Shown here: positions 34,216 through 45,851 of the stretch, in pieces | Layout of the letters: each line of letters starts with the position of its first letter | How positions within the stretch are numbered: the stretch's first letter is position 1 | Origin: Acrasis kona | Taxonomy: Eukaryota; Heterolobosea; Eutetramitea; Acrasida; Acrasidae | NCBI GenBank assembly: GCA_026419775.2 | Contig: JAOPGA020001449.1 | Coordinates: 1-55,493 of the forward strand | Length of the DNA: 55,493 nucleotides | Reading direction: 5' to 3' | The notes under the pieces: model-generated | Databases searched by the model: none | Seen by the model: the letters and a program-made list of their open reading frames with translations, nothing else | Told to the model about the DNA's origin: nothing | Made by a program: the position numbers and the translations under genes

Positions 34216-37200
34216 ATGAATGGCCCAGATGTTCAAGAATTCACTAAGCACCTGCATAACTTCGTGAAGGCCTCTTTTGAGTTTGGAGAAGCATGCACGG
34301 CGATGAAGCACATGGACGGCCTACGGAAAGTTGAGCCCTGGACACTTTCCCAAGAAACAAAGATGATGACAGTGACAAATCTTGGTCATAAACCGTATAC
34401 ATTTCAATACAGCGAAAATGTAGGCAAGTTGAACATGTCACTGTACACCCAAATGGCACAAGTTTGTAAAGATCTACGTGCCTTTGTACCGAACGTATAT
34501 ATGGGACTGTATTATAAGCAACTAGTTAGTCAGCAATTAGTAGTGTCTTCTTCTGTCGAGGAAACTTTATCATCGCAACAACTTTTTTGTTACTGGTCGA
34601 AGATTTTAGAAACCATTCTTATTCCTCCTTTTCCGTTATTCAAGTATGCATCTTCAATATTGAAGGAACTATCATTGTTTGTCGGAAAAAGGATGATTGA
34701 TCAAGGAGCAGATCAAAAGCAGATTTTAATCAAGATAATACAGTACAAAGCACAATCCTATTGTTTCGCCGTCTTTCAACCAACTTTGACCGACATTTGC
34801 GAGCAACAACTACTCAAGGTTATACTTTCAAAAGAGTCATTTTTAGCAAGAGACAGTCAAGACATTAATGTCTGGTGCGACGAAGCGATTAAATTACTGA
34901 GACAAATTCCACTCGAAGAAATTGGGCTCTCCACTGAAGAAAACATAAGGTCTAATGTTATCACTCCGATTACTGAGTGCCTCGCAACTACACAAACTAC
35001 ACAATACCTACCTTTAGTACTTTATCTCGCCAAGATGTTGATGGTTGTAGCTGATCAGAAACCCTCAATAGCTCATGATTGCTTTGCAGCAATATCCAGA
35101 GCTCAATGGCCCTGCATAGTGGTTGCATCCACTACATTAACGTTATATCCACTAAAAAAATGCTCCAACCGCTTAGAATCCTTTTACAACTCACTCAGTG
35201 TCAACCTTAATAATGCGGTCAAAAACCAACAAGGTACTTTACACATTTTTATTTTTATTCCAACTCTTTAGATTTTGTGAGTAGATGCTTATTGTTACAT
35301 CCAGAGATGGTCAAAAGCATTTATAGACTTGACCCTCAATTATGCTCTTTAAACAATAACATGACTTTTCCAGTCTTACTTTGTCTACGTGCTATTGCAG
35401 ATCACGCCAGTGGTGATTTACTTAGGGATATCGTCTGTATTTTATACAGCTTGGGTTTCAAAAGCAGTAGCAACAAGCAATCAGATCTAAACATTCTTGC
35501 GACTCTTCGTATAGAATGTTGTTCTCAAGTAAGTTGACTTTTTCGTTTTATTAAAAAAATTTTAGTTGAACATTTTATGTAAAAACAATGGAGACGCAGC
35601 ATTCCTCCTGATCGATCAAATCAAAGAGAGTCTTCGTTGGCTACAAAGCACACAACCTGCAAGCATTAGTACAATTGTATCCATGATTGACGAGATGAAG
35701 TTGGAAAGAACGTTGTTACACTCCGATCAACAGATTGATTCAATCATCAACATGACTTTAGAGTCGAGTGGTAGTGAGATGGGTCGCAAATTATTCAAAG
35801 CCATTTCTTGGGGTATACAAGACCAATCCATTCGCTTCGCTGCCTTGACAAAATTAATGAATTCGTCCAGCGCAAGACCAAACGATAGACAATTCGCACA
35901 CTGGGTACTAGGCCTCATCAGCGATCAAAGTTCAGGCCTACTTCATGGTATGTTTTCAATTATTAATTTTTTCTAACCCTGACAGTCGATAACGATACCG
36001 ACGTTGAGCAATTAAGCAAGTTTGTACAAAAACAAATACCAAACGATCCACTATACGCTCTAGTATCACTAAGAGTCATTTTATCGTACATGCTTCAGAA
36101 CAATTATTCATTCATGTTTGAGTCCATCAACTATGATTTTGATCTTAAGAGTAGACTTTTAAGTTGCAAAGAAATTCTACAAGGAAACAGTCCAGAATTA
36201 AATTCGTTACTTTTATCATGCATACAGCACTACGTAGCACTTCTCACGCGCATCAACAGCCACGCAGCATTTGCACACGCAGCATCCATTGGAAGTCTAC
36301 TCACATCATACTTGAGATCACCAATCACACGCATCGCAGACGCCCATCACATCACTGGTGATGTAGCCTGTCACGATCTATCGTCATGGACACTACTTTT
36401 ATGTCAGGACATTACCAACGAACCACGCAACGCATTAGCTTTGGAACTTTTATTGAGAAATGTTTATCAAGGATCATCTGACACATTGGAACCATGTTCA
36501 AGCGTGTTATCCGATCACAACAAACTCGTTCCACAAGTCACATCACAACGTTTCATCCAGTCTCTGGTTGATTCGAAATTGTATTGTGTAGCATTGATCG
36601 CCATTAGAGCCATTCCCACACAAGTACCTCCATTGGATGCACATGGTGCGTTGAGCACTCAGATTGAGTGTGGAATGTGGACCAGCGCGGAATGCGCCAC
36701 CATGATCATGAAACACATTGGAAGCACAAATTGTTCACTAATATTTTGGGATCATTTCGAAAAGTGTCTATTGGAGGCTAACCAAGAATATCAACATGAT
36801 GTGATTCCACAATTCTTGAAGGATCGTTACAATAAGGTATTACAACAATTTCACACAAACAATGAGGCATCACAAGCAGTCAAGGATATTTATCGAAGCG
36901 TAGCATTGTGGGATCCGAATCGATACATTGGCATACAAAATCATCTAGTGAGTGGATTAATGACCACCGATAGTCAACATCATGTCATCAATCCCTCATC
37001 ACCTCCACCACAACCAATAATGATTCAACAACCTCAACAAATCATTTACACAAATGATTTACAATTAATGTCATCAGCACAATCTCAACAGCAACAGCTT
37101 CGACCTGTAGTGAGAGGTACACAACCACCACCTCCACCGCAAGCACTGCTTCAACAAAGGACTCAACCTCTCACATCCAGTCAACAACACAAATCCAATC

Positions 37201-40200
37201 AACAATTATCCACTCAACCAAACAACACTCAACAACATGCTGCACCACAAATGTTGTTTGGTCAACCACAAAGCATGACGAATGTAACAATCAACCAACA
37301 ACAACCCATCTACATGATGCAACCACCACCACAACAACCAAAACCCATGGTGATGGTTCAACAAAACACATTACCATATTATCAACCACAACCAGTCACA
37401 ATGAGCAATAACGTTGTTACAATGATCCCTCAACAACAACGCATCACGACGATACCACAACCAACATTACAAACCCAACCATTACAACGCGACCAAATTG
37501 CCGATTACACAATCATGGGCACAAAAGCACCATCAATGCAACAACAGCAACAACAATCATTACCACCAGCACCAACTCATCCTTCACAATGCATTCGTAA
37601 AGTAATGTTACTCAACGAAGAAATCTTCAAAAAGGATCTCGAGAGACACGACGACATTTTGAGTCATTTCACAAGACAAGAATCGCTATTACAATTCGAT
37701 CAAATCAATGATGCATCGGGTGATTTGATTTGTGATTCGTTCCTACGATCAAGTAATGAATTCATATCCCTGTGCGAAGAATGGTCACATTTGGATGCAA
37801 AATACAGTGCGATGGTGATGGGTCAAATCAAGAACACGCCCGTCGATACGCCATCACCAGTAGATGCACCATGGGGTCGATACACCATAAACATTCAAAT
37901 CAACAATCCCATTGGAATCTTCACCAGACAACAATTAGAATCCAATCGTCAACGAGTGGAACAAATCACTCAGCGCATGCACGTAGTGATCGAAGATTTG
38001 AGCGTCGTGTACTCGTCCCTACAAATTTCACATTTACATTTGAACATGGCATCCATGCAATCTGTTTATTACAAAATGTTAAATATCATGTTGGATCAGT
38101 CCAGGGCCAATCAAATGGGTCGCATTCACTACTTGATGATTTCCGTAGTGAATCAAATGGGCAGATGGGCATGTAAAGATGATCAAATTAAATTGTTGAA
38201 ATTTTTATTAAATGCACCCAAATTACCGGAGGCGTTACCAGCGCCCAATCAACCACAGTCGTTACCAGAGATGCCACCATTGGTGAGAGGTACAGCCAAT
38301 ACCACATTGTCGCCACCGCCATCACATTCCATTCAGAGCGTGACTCAATCTGCAAATCAATTATTTCAAATGTTGGTTCGATCGATTCCAGCCGCACAAC
38401 CCAATGCAAAACCAATCACCAATCGACCCCATTTGTTAATCAAGATGGTTCAGAATGAAGATCGAATGTTATTATTCGAACCATTTGCACCACAAGATGC
38501 AAATCACCACATGCATGAAATGTCCAGAATCATGATCGAGACCCATAGCGAATTATCGCATTCCGAATTATACAAATTATGCGAATCCATTTGTAAATGT
38601 TCACATGGCGATGGTGACGAATTGAAAAGCGAAATCTTTAGGGATGCATGTGATGCATTGACCAGACCAGAATTAAAGAAATTAGGATTGGAATTATTGA
38701 GAAAATCAGTAACCGTTGATTCTTTAGGTCATCAATTAAATGAGATTTTATGGTTGGATGGATACGATGGACAAGGATGGCCAGAAGCATGTCTACATGA
38801 TTTCGATCGATTACGAATCGCATCGGGCGATTTGATTTCCTATTGGTTATGCATCACGAGTCAATTCGTAATCTCCAAACAACAAATCACATCATCCATG
38901 CTTCAATCTTGTTTACGATTCATCGAATTGTTGTTACAACGTTGCGAGTCGTTTGTACCCCATTTACGCATGAGCGATCCCAATGGAGCCATGATTCAAT
39001 CATTATTCCAATTGTTAACCAACATTACCAACAAGTGTGATTTTGATTGTGTGGATGAGATGGATGCGATGACCGATTTGTTGAGTCATTTGGTAAATCA
39101 AGCGCCGCCGTTGATTGATTTGGCGATTGAATTGTACGTATATCACATGTCCAGGATATGGGGCGGTCATGATTCATTAACCGATTGGATGTACAAGATG
39201 GATTGGTCGAGCGCGAATTCACATCAATTCAATTCCGAATTATTAAAACAAATGAATTCGAATTTGGAACGTGATCCCGATGGTATTTGTTTGTTGTACA
39301 AGTGTTTGGATTATACTTGGTTAAATCATTGTCATGATTCCATCATGATTGGAAATTACATCTTGTTGAGCATTAGCATTCAATTGTTACAAGACGTACC
39401 TGCCATCAAACAACGTCAATTCCACGTTTATAGTCTACAAGACGAACCAGATGATTACGACGCGCAGAGAGATGCATTATGGATTCGATTGAGCGCCGAT
39501 GATTTTTGTGAATTGTTCGCCGGTCAGATTCTGATCCGATTGATCAAATCAGCATCGAGAAGAATCGTAAATGATCCCAGTCAACGATTACGCGATAATT
39601 GCATTTGGTTGTATAAATTAGCGATCAAGTTCAAATCGCCAAATGTGATTCGATCAGCATGCGTGGAGATTAGAAATGCGTTGAGATTGTGCGTGGTGGA
39701 TAGAGATAATCACAAATGGACCATGACCAACAAGTGCAAAACGAACGTGATTCAACAAACATTGGTACAAATGTTTACTTGTTACCCGAGCATCGAAACT
39801 TGTAGCATCTTGATATCTTGTTGTTGTAACGATCACCTTGCAGATTTGATCGAGAATCGGGTCGGTCACATCATGTTTGGAAATCAACAAGAACCAATGG
39901 TGGAGTACATGGAAAAGTGTGATGCCATCATGATGCACGTTGCATCTACTAGTAGCGAAGCGATGGCTAGTTGTTTGTTACAATGTGCCATTTCGTACGG
40001 ATTGAATGTGAATTTGATCGAAAATGCAATCAGAAGTTTCCTGAAGAACACATTCAGCGAACACGCTAGGCATGTTGTGAGTGGATTGTTGGTGATGAGC
40101 GATGATGAAATCATCATGGGTGGCGAATCGTTCGAACGATTGGTCAACCAATGCAAGAAATCACATTGTGCATTACTGTTGAGCGTGTTGATTCACAAGG

Positions 40201-40889
40201 CCATCGACCATGCCATTCGATCCAGCTCAGAATCTTTGCAAGAGGAATTTGATTTTACAAGGATCACATTTGTATATGTGGGATGCATGGATCAAATTTT
40301 GAATTTCGTACCTCATCCTAATAAAGAAGACTTTGACGTGATTTATTTATATTTCATGGCATTGGAGATGGTGGAGTCCATTTATTGGAACATGACACAA
40401 CCACAAGTGGTTGACCGCACGGAGAAATTGGAGAATTTATTGAGTTTGATGGGAGAGAAATATGATCGTTATTCGTTGTTGACCAGCATTGGTAAAAAGA
40501 TTACTGATGATGGTGCAGTTACGAATGCATTGAAATCAATTACCATTTCACAATCTACATCTCTTGCCTGTGCGGCCATGAATGTTTACTTGTTCCAATT
40601 AATATCGAAAAAGAAGAATTCCTCTTCGTCTTCCATGAGATTGACCTTGTTGAGCACTGGTGACGTGGATAGTCAGAGTGGAGCGTTGCATCGCTCTCAA
40701 CAAAGGTCTTATGCTGATAATAAGAGCACTGAGATGTTGACCAAACTAAAGAATAAGAAGGCATTCAAGGAAAACTTTGCACTCTTCTTTTCAAAATCAG
40801 ATGCATTGTTTTATGAGATGGATCAGGATGAATTTAGAGAGTTAATCATGTTCTTGTTCCCTCTGTGTAGTTATCTTGGAAGAATATAA
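34216..40889 (+). CDS. Giant alpha-solenoid protein, probable EPG5 homologue
   Basis: Exons 34216-35233, 35272-35528, 35566-35947 and 35986-40889 join in frame to 2186 residues; introns are 38, 37 and 38 nt. The protein is almost wholly helical, with a Gln/Pro-rich linker at residues ~890-1085. Patterns recalled from human EPG5 recur in the second half: a LLIKMVQNEDRMLLFEPFAP-like block, MDWSS for EVNW, and the closing LIMFLFPLCSYLGRI for LLVNCLYPEVHYLDHIR. EPG5 is the Rab7 effector that tethers autophagosomes to lysosomes. Length is somewhat below human (2579). I first considered CNOT1, but its C-terminus does not match. An unrelated scaffold remains possible. Confidence 0.6.
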
Positions 40890-41003
40890 ATACTTTTTGT
40901 TCATTGTTTTTGTTTTTTATCCCTACCGGGTGTGTTTTCTAAATAATAATTGTGAACAGTTAATAATAGATTTTATTAGCCGAAACAAAACCAAAATATC
41001 AAT

Positions 41004-41666
41004 ATGAACCGCGTCGTCAAAGAGTTATACTTATGGTACATACCAGCAGTCGTACTGGCCTTGCTGTCTACCATTGTTGTATATTCATACATGTCAAAAC
41101 ATAACCTCAATACAATCTACTTTGACAAAAAATATACAAGATATGTGCAGAGCTTCGAAAGTCTTGAACCGTTTTTCTACTTATCATCGTGGGTCGGAAG
41201 TACACCAGGCATTTTACTGGCGACGATACCTGTGATCAGACACTTATTTAACAAACGACAAGTGAACATGGCATGGGCCTGCATTATAATTTCAGCACAA
41301 AGCTTTATAATTCCATTTATAAGTAAACACTTTTTTAATAGAGAGAGGCCGTATAATAATCAACCATTTGGAGAGCACTCTGTGACCTATGCATTTCCTA
41401 GTGGTCACTCTGTTGTTGCACCCTGCTTATTTTTCATACTTATCTGGTTGCTACAGAAAGAATATTCTATTGGATTACTCACCGTCCCATTCTTCATCTT
41501 TCAGCTCATCGGAGTGTGTGCATCCCGAGTGTATTATCAAACCCATTTTCCAACTGACATGATTGGAGGACTCGTTGCTAGTTTTGTAAATCTAGCAGTA
41601 TTTGGTTGTGGGCTATACTTGAGAAGGGATCTCTTCAGAGGAGAAGGTTTGGTCAAGAAGCAATAA
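41004..41666 (+). CDS. PAP2-family lipid phosphatase
   Basis: A 220-residue protein with about six membrane helices. The three phosphatase motifs are complete: KHFFNRERP (K-x6-RP), FPSGHSVV (PSGH) and SRVYYQTHFPTDMIGG (SR-x5-H-x3-D). It probably dephosphorylates phosphatidate, polyprenyl diphosphate or a related lipid phosphate on the luminal or outer face of the membrane. The C-terminus is short and basic. It is a single exon, 114 bp downstream of the EPG5-like gene, with ATG 41004 after an aaaatatcaat leader. Confidence 0.88.
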   Translation: MNRVVKELYLWYIPAVVLALLSTIVVYSYMSKHNLNTIYFDKKYTRYVQSFESLEPFFYLSSWVGSTPGILLATIPVIRHLFNKRQVNMAWACIIISAQSFIIPFISKHFFNRERPYNNQPFGEHSVTYAFPSGHSVVAPCLFFILIWLLQKEYSIGLLTVPFFIFQLIGVCASRVYYQTHFPTDMIGGLVASFVNLAVFGCGLYLRRDLFRGEGLVKKQ

Positions 41667-41703
41667 ATCTCATTATATATAATTTATCATTGTTGTTTTC
41701 TTG

Positions 41704-42010
41704 TTAATGGTGCTTCAATAAAATACACAAGAAAGTTTCTTTTTGTTTTTTTTGTAATTGACAACTAGATTTCACAATGCTATTTGGCCGTATGCGTGGT
41801 GGTTTCAAACATATGGGACAGTCGTACATGAGGGGATCCTTTTTTACAGGAAATATGAAGTCTTGTTTCTTCACTGACTTGAAAACAAATATGAATTCAG
41901 GCGAATCAATAACTTTCAAGTCAACAACCTCGATCCGGACAATACAAAAAAATCCTGGTGGATGTGATACTGTACTATTTCTTGATCGTAAGAGTCGTCG
42001 AATATACTAG
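41704..42010. other. Small overlapping open frames, strand undecided
   Basis: The plus strand has a 77-codon frame at 41777-42010 (MLFGRMRGGFKHMGQSYMRG, basic and Gly-rich at the start, like small organelle ribosomal proteins). The minus strand has 41704-41919 (CPICLKPPRIRP, preceded by IEVVDLKVIDSPEFIFVF in the same frame further upstream). Each looks partly protein-like, and a small spliced gene is possible on either strand. I could not decide from sequence alone. Confidence 0.3.
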
Positions 42011-42134
42011 ACTCATCCTAAACAGAAATTATTAATGATCGATAATTAGATTTTCCATTAGATGATGATCATTAGCATTTTAACCTGAGCAAGGAGTAGA
42101 AATCCGGAATGGAACAACACGGAAATTTATTAAA

Positions 42135-43760
42135 CTATTCACATTCGTCAAACTCATCTGCGCCTTGTCCGTATTCCTCATCACTAACATACTCACTATT
42201 AGGATCCTCTGGCGTATCAGTCACACCACCACTAGTGAACCTTCTAATTGCTTTTTGTGAAAAGTATTTATCTGCAAACTCAACCATCTTCTTATCCACT
42301 GGTGCCACACATGTAATCTTCCGATCTGTCAATGGATGATAGAAACTCATTCTCTGACAATGTAGCATTAGTCTTGGTGGTGAAACAGTCTTGTCGATTT
42401 TTAAAGGAAACCTGTTGTTCAACATGGTATAATAGTTATAATCTCCCAACACGGGCATTTCGACGCTGCATAAATGTGACCTGATCTGATGGGTGCGTCC
42501 ACTCTTTATTCTTACTTGTAACATTGCCAAGTGACTATCTTCGTTGACCTCCACCACATGGACGACACTTCTTGAGATCTTTCCCACTAAATCTTTTTCT
42601 TCTTTTTCCTTCTCTTCCATGCTATAAGGATCACTTATTTTGTAAATCTTTTTTGCATGGAAAAAGTCACCAGACTTTCCGCCGATGGAATGTGAAATCT
42701 TTTTCCTTCTGCCAGGTCCCTGGTGGTCGACTTTGTAAGGAGATACAACGCTCACTAATGGTGCTTCGATGATGATGGGTCTGTCATGAATACGATTTTC
42801 TTGCTCTATAAAGTCATCGTTGTTGATAATGTGATCCTCCACGTCAAAGTCAGAATCTGGTTCATCCTCATCATCTTCGAATGTATCTTGTTGATCTTGT
42901 CGTTCCTCTTGTTCTTGTTCATCTTCTCCTTCGTCACTGTCGTCCAACTCTCCATACGTTACTGACGTGAACTTGTCGACTATCGGCCTGTATTCTGATG
43001 AGGTTTGGGTGATGATTTGATCCGGGAACATTGCGATGGCAATAGCACAATATTGCTTTAAGAGAGGTTTGGTTTGATCCGAGAATTGATTGTTTAGTTG
43101 CTGAACTGACATTGTATTTTTACCAAATATCAACACTCCCGAAGTCTCTTTATCGAGGCGATGGGGCAAACCTACATTAATGGGAAGCACAGGATTCTCA
43201 CCATCTCTTTCAAGCACATGCTTTCTAACTGCATACAACATGGTTGATTGGTAGGGATTAGAGTGGCCTGCTTGGTGAACGGCATGTCCTACTGGTTTAT
43301 TTACAACTATTAAATGATCATCTTCGTAGATAATGTCAAGCTTAGGCACCTTCGTTTGTAGATCTACCTCCTCTTCCTTCAATCCTTGTTTGATTTCTTC
43401 GATTTTGTTGCTGTTTCTTTGTTCGAGAAATACGTGAAATTGAGATATGCTGCATAGTTGTTGTACTGAAATTTTCGACTTTTTTGTGATGGGCTCCCTA
43501 TTCTTCCCTATCTGAGCATGAACATGACCCTCTGTTATTAAAAAGTGTGCATACTGCTTTGATACATCCAACTCATCGACAATGACCTGGTCGAACCTTA
43601 TGTTCTTCTGATCGGGAAATTCATCTCTACATGCGAATTTTGAGTTATTAACAGTGACCCAAGTTCTTTTTCCTTCTATAAATTTTTTACCAGAGTAATA
43701 TCTTTCAAGAGCGTGTAGAGTATTGAATTGTTTGATTCTGTTCACAGAGAACCTGAACAT
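42135..43760 (-). CDS. RluA-family RNA pseudouridine synthase
   Basis: A 541-residue single-exon protein. The catalytic Asp lies in the family motif GLPHRLDKETSG. The domain opens with DIIYEDDHLIVVNKPVGHAV and ends with IKSGRTHQIRSHLCS and RLMLHCQRMSF. An N-terminal S4-like RNA-binding stretch (FDQVIVDELDVSKQYAHFLI) precedes it. The first residues (MFRFSVNRIKQFNTLHALER) suit a mitochondrial presequence. Unusual is a ~130-residue insertion within the catalytic domain, with a very acidic stretch (DDSDEGEDEQEQEERQ) and a basic part. Substrates in this family are rRNA or mRNA/tRNA uridines. ATG 43760 was chosen; longer forms would need a non-ATG start. Confidence 0.88.
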   Translation of the reverse strand: MFRFSVNRIKQFNTLHALERYYSGKKFIEGKRTWVTVNNSKFACRDEFPDQKNIRFDQVIVDELDVSKQYAHFLITEGHVHAQIGKNREPITKKSKISVQQLCSISQFHVFLEQRNSNKIEEIKQGLKEEEVDLQTKVPKLDIIYEDDHLIVVNKPVGHAVHQAGHSNPYQSTMLYAVRKHVLERDGENPVLPINVGLPHRLDKETSGVLIFGKNTMSVQQLNNQFSDQTKPLLKQYCAIAIAMFPDQIITQTSSEYRPIVDKFTSVTYGELDDSDEGEDEQEQEERQDQQDTFEDDEDEPDSDFDVEDHIINNDDFIEQENRIHDRPIIIEAPLVSVVSPYKVDHQGPGRRKKISHSIGGKSGDFFHAKKIYKISDPYSMEEKEKEEKDLVGKISRSVVHVVEVNEDSHLAMLQVRIKSGRTHQIRSHLCSVEMPVLGDYNYYTMLNNRFPLKIDKTVSPPRLMLHCQRMSFYHPLTDRKITCVAPVDKKMVEFADKYFSQKAIRRFTSGGVTDTPEDPNSEYVSDEEYGQGADEFDECE

Positions 43761-43862
43761 GGTTACAATAATTGAGTTCCACCCTTCAGTTGAAAAGAAA
43801 ATGAAATAAATTCGGTTGCCCAAGAAACAATCACATACTGCCACATTCAAGAAACGAATACA
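43761..43862. promoter_or_regulatory. Bidirectional intergenic region RluA / RPA1
   Basis: The 102 bp between two divergent start codons must hold both promoters. It is AT-rich, with no recognised specific element. Confidence 0.4.
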
Positions 43863-45818
43863 ATGGAAGATCTCAAGGAAGGAACAATATCAGAAATCTT
43901 ACAATCCATCGGAGGTCAAGGCACCTCTGATGTTGTACAAGTCGTTCAAGTAGTAGCAAACGAAAAAATGTTAAGGTCCATTATATCGGATGGAAAACAT
44001 AAAACAACCGCATTCTTCAAACCTGATAGCAATATAGAACCTAAACAAATTATAAAAATAACCAAACGGTCGTTCAAATCAGACCAGCAGAAAAAACTAG
44101 TTTTCCCATTCATTCATGAATTCATCGTACTAAAAAGTCATCCAACACTCATTGGCGACCCGAAGCAAATCAACCAACGAATGACAGATAAACAGGAAGC
44201 CCACTTTAAAAAACAGCAACAAATGCAGCAACAAAAACAGCAGCAAAATCAACAGCAACAAGGTCAACATCAACAACAAGCACAACCAAATCCTCAAGTA
44301 CGACAACCACAGCCGCAAACAAATCAACAACAACCTCAACAACAAGCGCAGGTCAATCGACAACCACAAGTGCATCGTCCAATGGTACCAAACGTTAACA
44401 GCAACAACCAACAACAAACCAAATCACCATCAGCTCCCAAAGTACAAGCTCCTAGTTCAATAGCACCAATCAGTTCCCTCAACATGTACAATCCATCATG
44501 GACCATCAAAGTAAGAGTGACAGCAAAAACAGCAATGAAGACGTGGGACAAGGGAGAATCAAACAGAGGAAAGTTATTCTCGTTCGACGTACTCGACGGA
44601 CACGGAGGCGAAATCCGCATCGTGAGCTTCAAGGAAGCAGCCGACAAGTGGTACGATTACATCAACATTGATTCCATCTACACCATATCGAGGGGCAAGC
44701 TCAAACTCAATCAAAACAAAAAATACTCATCCATCAAGTGCGATTACGAAATGACCATAGACACCAATTCAGTCATACAATTACAGAGCGAAGATCCATC
44801 CATATCCTACGGTCGCTTCAATCTCGTCTCCCTCGAAGATTTACCCAAGATTGAAAAGGACAAACTAATCGATGTGGTGGGCGTGATTGCGCAATCCAAT
44901 CCCATAGACAAATACACACCAAAAAGCGGCAACTCTGTGATCGATAAGAGAAAGATTATACTCGCCGATCAAAAAGCAAACGTAGAGGTTACATTATGGG
45001 GTGCACTTGCCAATCGACCTGATTTGGACGTTGGCAAGGTGATGGTCATCAAACAAGTGAAAAAATCAGATTTCAACAAGGTTAGTTTGGGAACGGTATC
45101 GTCCAGCAGCATCATCACCGAACCAAAGGGATGTGCAAAAGCAGAAGTAATACAAGGATGGTACGCAAAGTACCTGGAGAATGACGTGAATTGGAATCCG
45201 TTGGATCAAACGGAGAAACTAACCATGGAGGGATCTAGCGGAGGTACTAGTTACATGTACCAAGATACCATCGATTCCATTCGCCTCAGAGGATATGGAA
45301 CGAATGGAGAAGCAGAGTTTGCAAAAGTAAGAGCTACCATCACCAACAAGAAGAATGATTCCGATCCATGGTACGAATGTTGTCCGAATCCAGACTGTAA
45401 GGGAAAGAAGGTGATCAAGAATACGGATGGAGTGACGTTTACGTGTCCTTCTTGTAAACAACAAATGACAGAGTGCTCTCATCGATATATATTGAACGTT
45501 ACGTTGGGCGATTATACTGGCGAGTCCAAGGTGATGGCATTTACGAAGGGCGCTAATGCCATCATGAATGGATTGGATTGTGATGTATTGTTTGATATGA
45601 AGCAGAATAATGAAGAAAATTATACAAAGATGGTGACTGATGTCTTGTTCCAGACGTACATGTTTACTTTGCTTTGTAAATCGGAGCAGTGGCAGGGAGA
45701 GGATAAGGTGAAGATGACCGTCACGAATGCGGTGGCGCCGAATGCCGTGGATACTGCCAAGAGCGTAAAATCTGCTGTTCAACGTATAAGGGCTTATGAG
45801 AAGGCTTTTCCACAATAA
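43863..45818 (+). CDS. RPA1: Replication protein A large subunit (RPA1)
   Basis: A 651-residue intronless protein. Order: N-terminal OB fold (~1-110), a Gln-rich linker (~120-200, QQQKQQQNQQQQGQ-type runs), then three single-strand DNA-binding OB folds. DBD-A starts at SLNMYNPSWTIKVRVTAKT. DBD-C has the C4 zinc ribbon CCPNPDCKGKK and FTCPSCKQQM. RPA1 is the main ssDNA-binding subunit in replication, repair and recombination. Human RPA1 is 616 residues, so the extra length is the Gln-rich linker. It is followed after only 33 bp by ORC5 in the same direction. Confidence 0.95.
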   Translation: MEDLKEGTISEILQSIGGQGTSDVVQVVQVVANEKMLRSIISDGKHKTTAFFKPDSNIEPKQIIKITKRSFKSDQQKKLVFPFIHEFIVLKSHPTLIGDPKQINQRMTDKQEAHFKKQQQMQQQKQQQNQQQQGQHQQQAQPNPQVRQPQPQTNQQQPQQQAQVNRQPQVHRPMVPNVNSNNQQQTKSPSAPKVQAPSSIAPISSLNMYNPSWTIKVRVTAKTAMKTWDKGESNRGKLFSFDVLDGHGGEIRIVSFKEAADKWYDYINIDSIYTISRGKLKLNQNKKYSSIKCDYEMTIDTNSVIQLQSEDPSISYGRFNLVSLEDLPKIEKDKLIDVVGVIAQSNPIDKYTPKSGNSVIDKRKIILADQKANVEVTLWGALANRPDLDVGKVMVIKQVKKSDFNKVSLGTVSSSSIITEPKGCAKAEVIQGWYAKYLENDVNWNPLDQTEKLTMEGSSGGTSYMYQDTIDSIRLRGYGTNGEAEFAKVRATITNKKNDSDPWYECCPNPDCKGKKVIKNTDGVTFTCPSCKQQMTECSHRYILNVTLGDYTGESKVMAFTKGANAIMNGLDCDVLFDMKQNNEENYTKMVTDVLFQTYMFTLLCKSEQWQGEDKVKMTVTNAVAPNAVDTAKSVKSAVQRIRAYEKAFPQ

Positions 45819-45851
45819 AGATGATTTTAAAAATGTTTGTTGTAATCATAT

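Noticed and set aside
34216-40889. CNOT1 (CCR4-NOT scaffold) identity
   Set aside because: Size and Gln-rich middle fit, but the C-terminus and the DUF3819/CAF1-binding motifs expected of NOT1 are not there; EPG5 patterns fit better.
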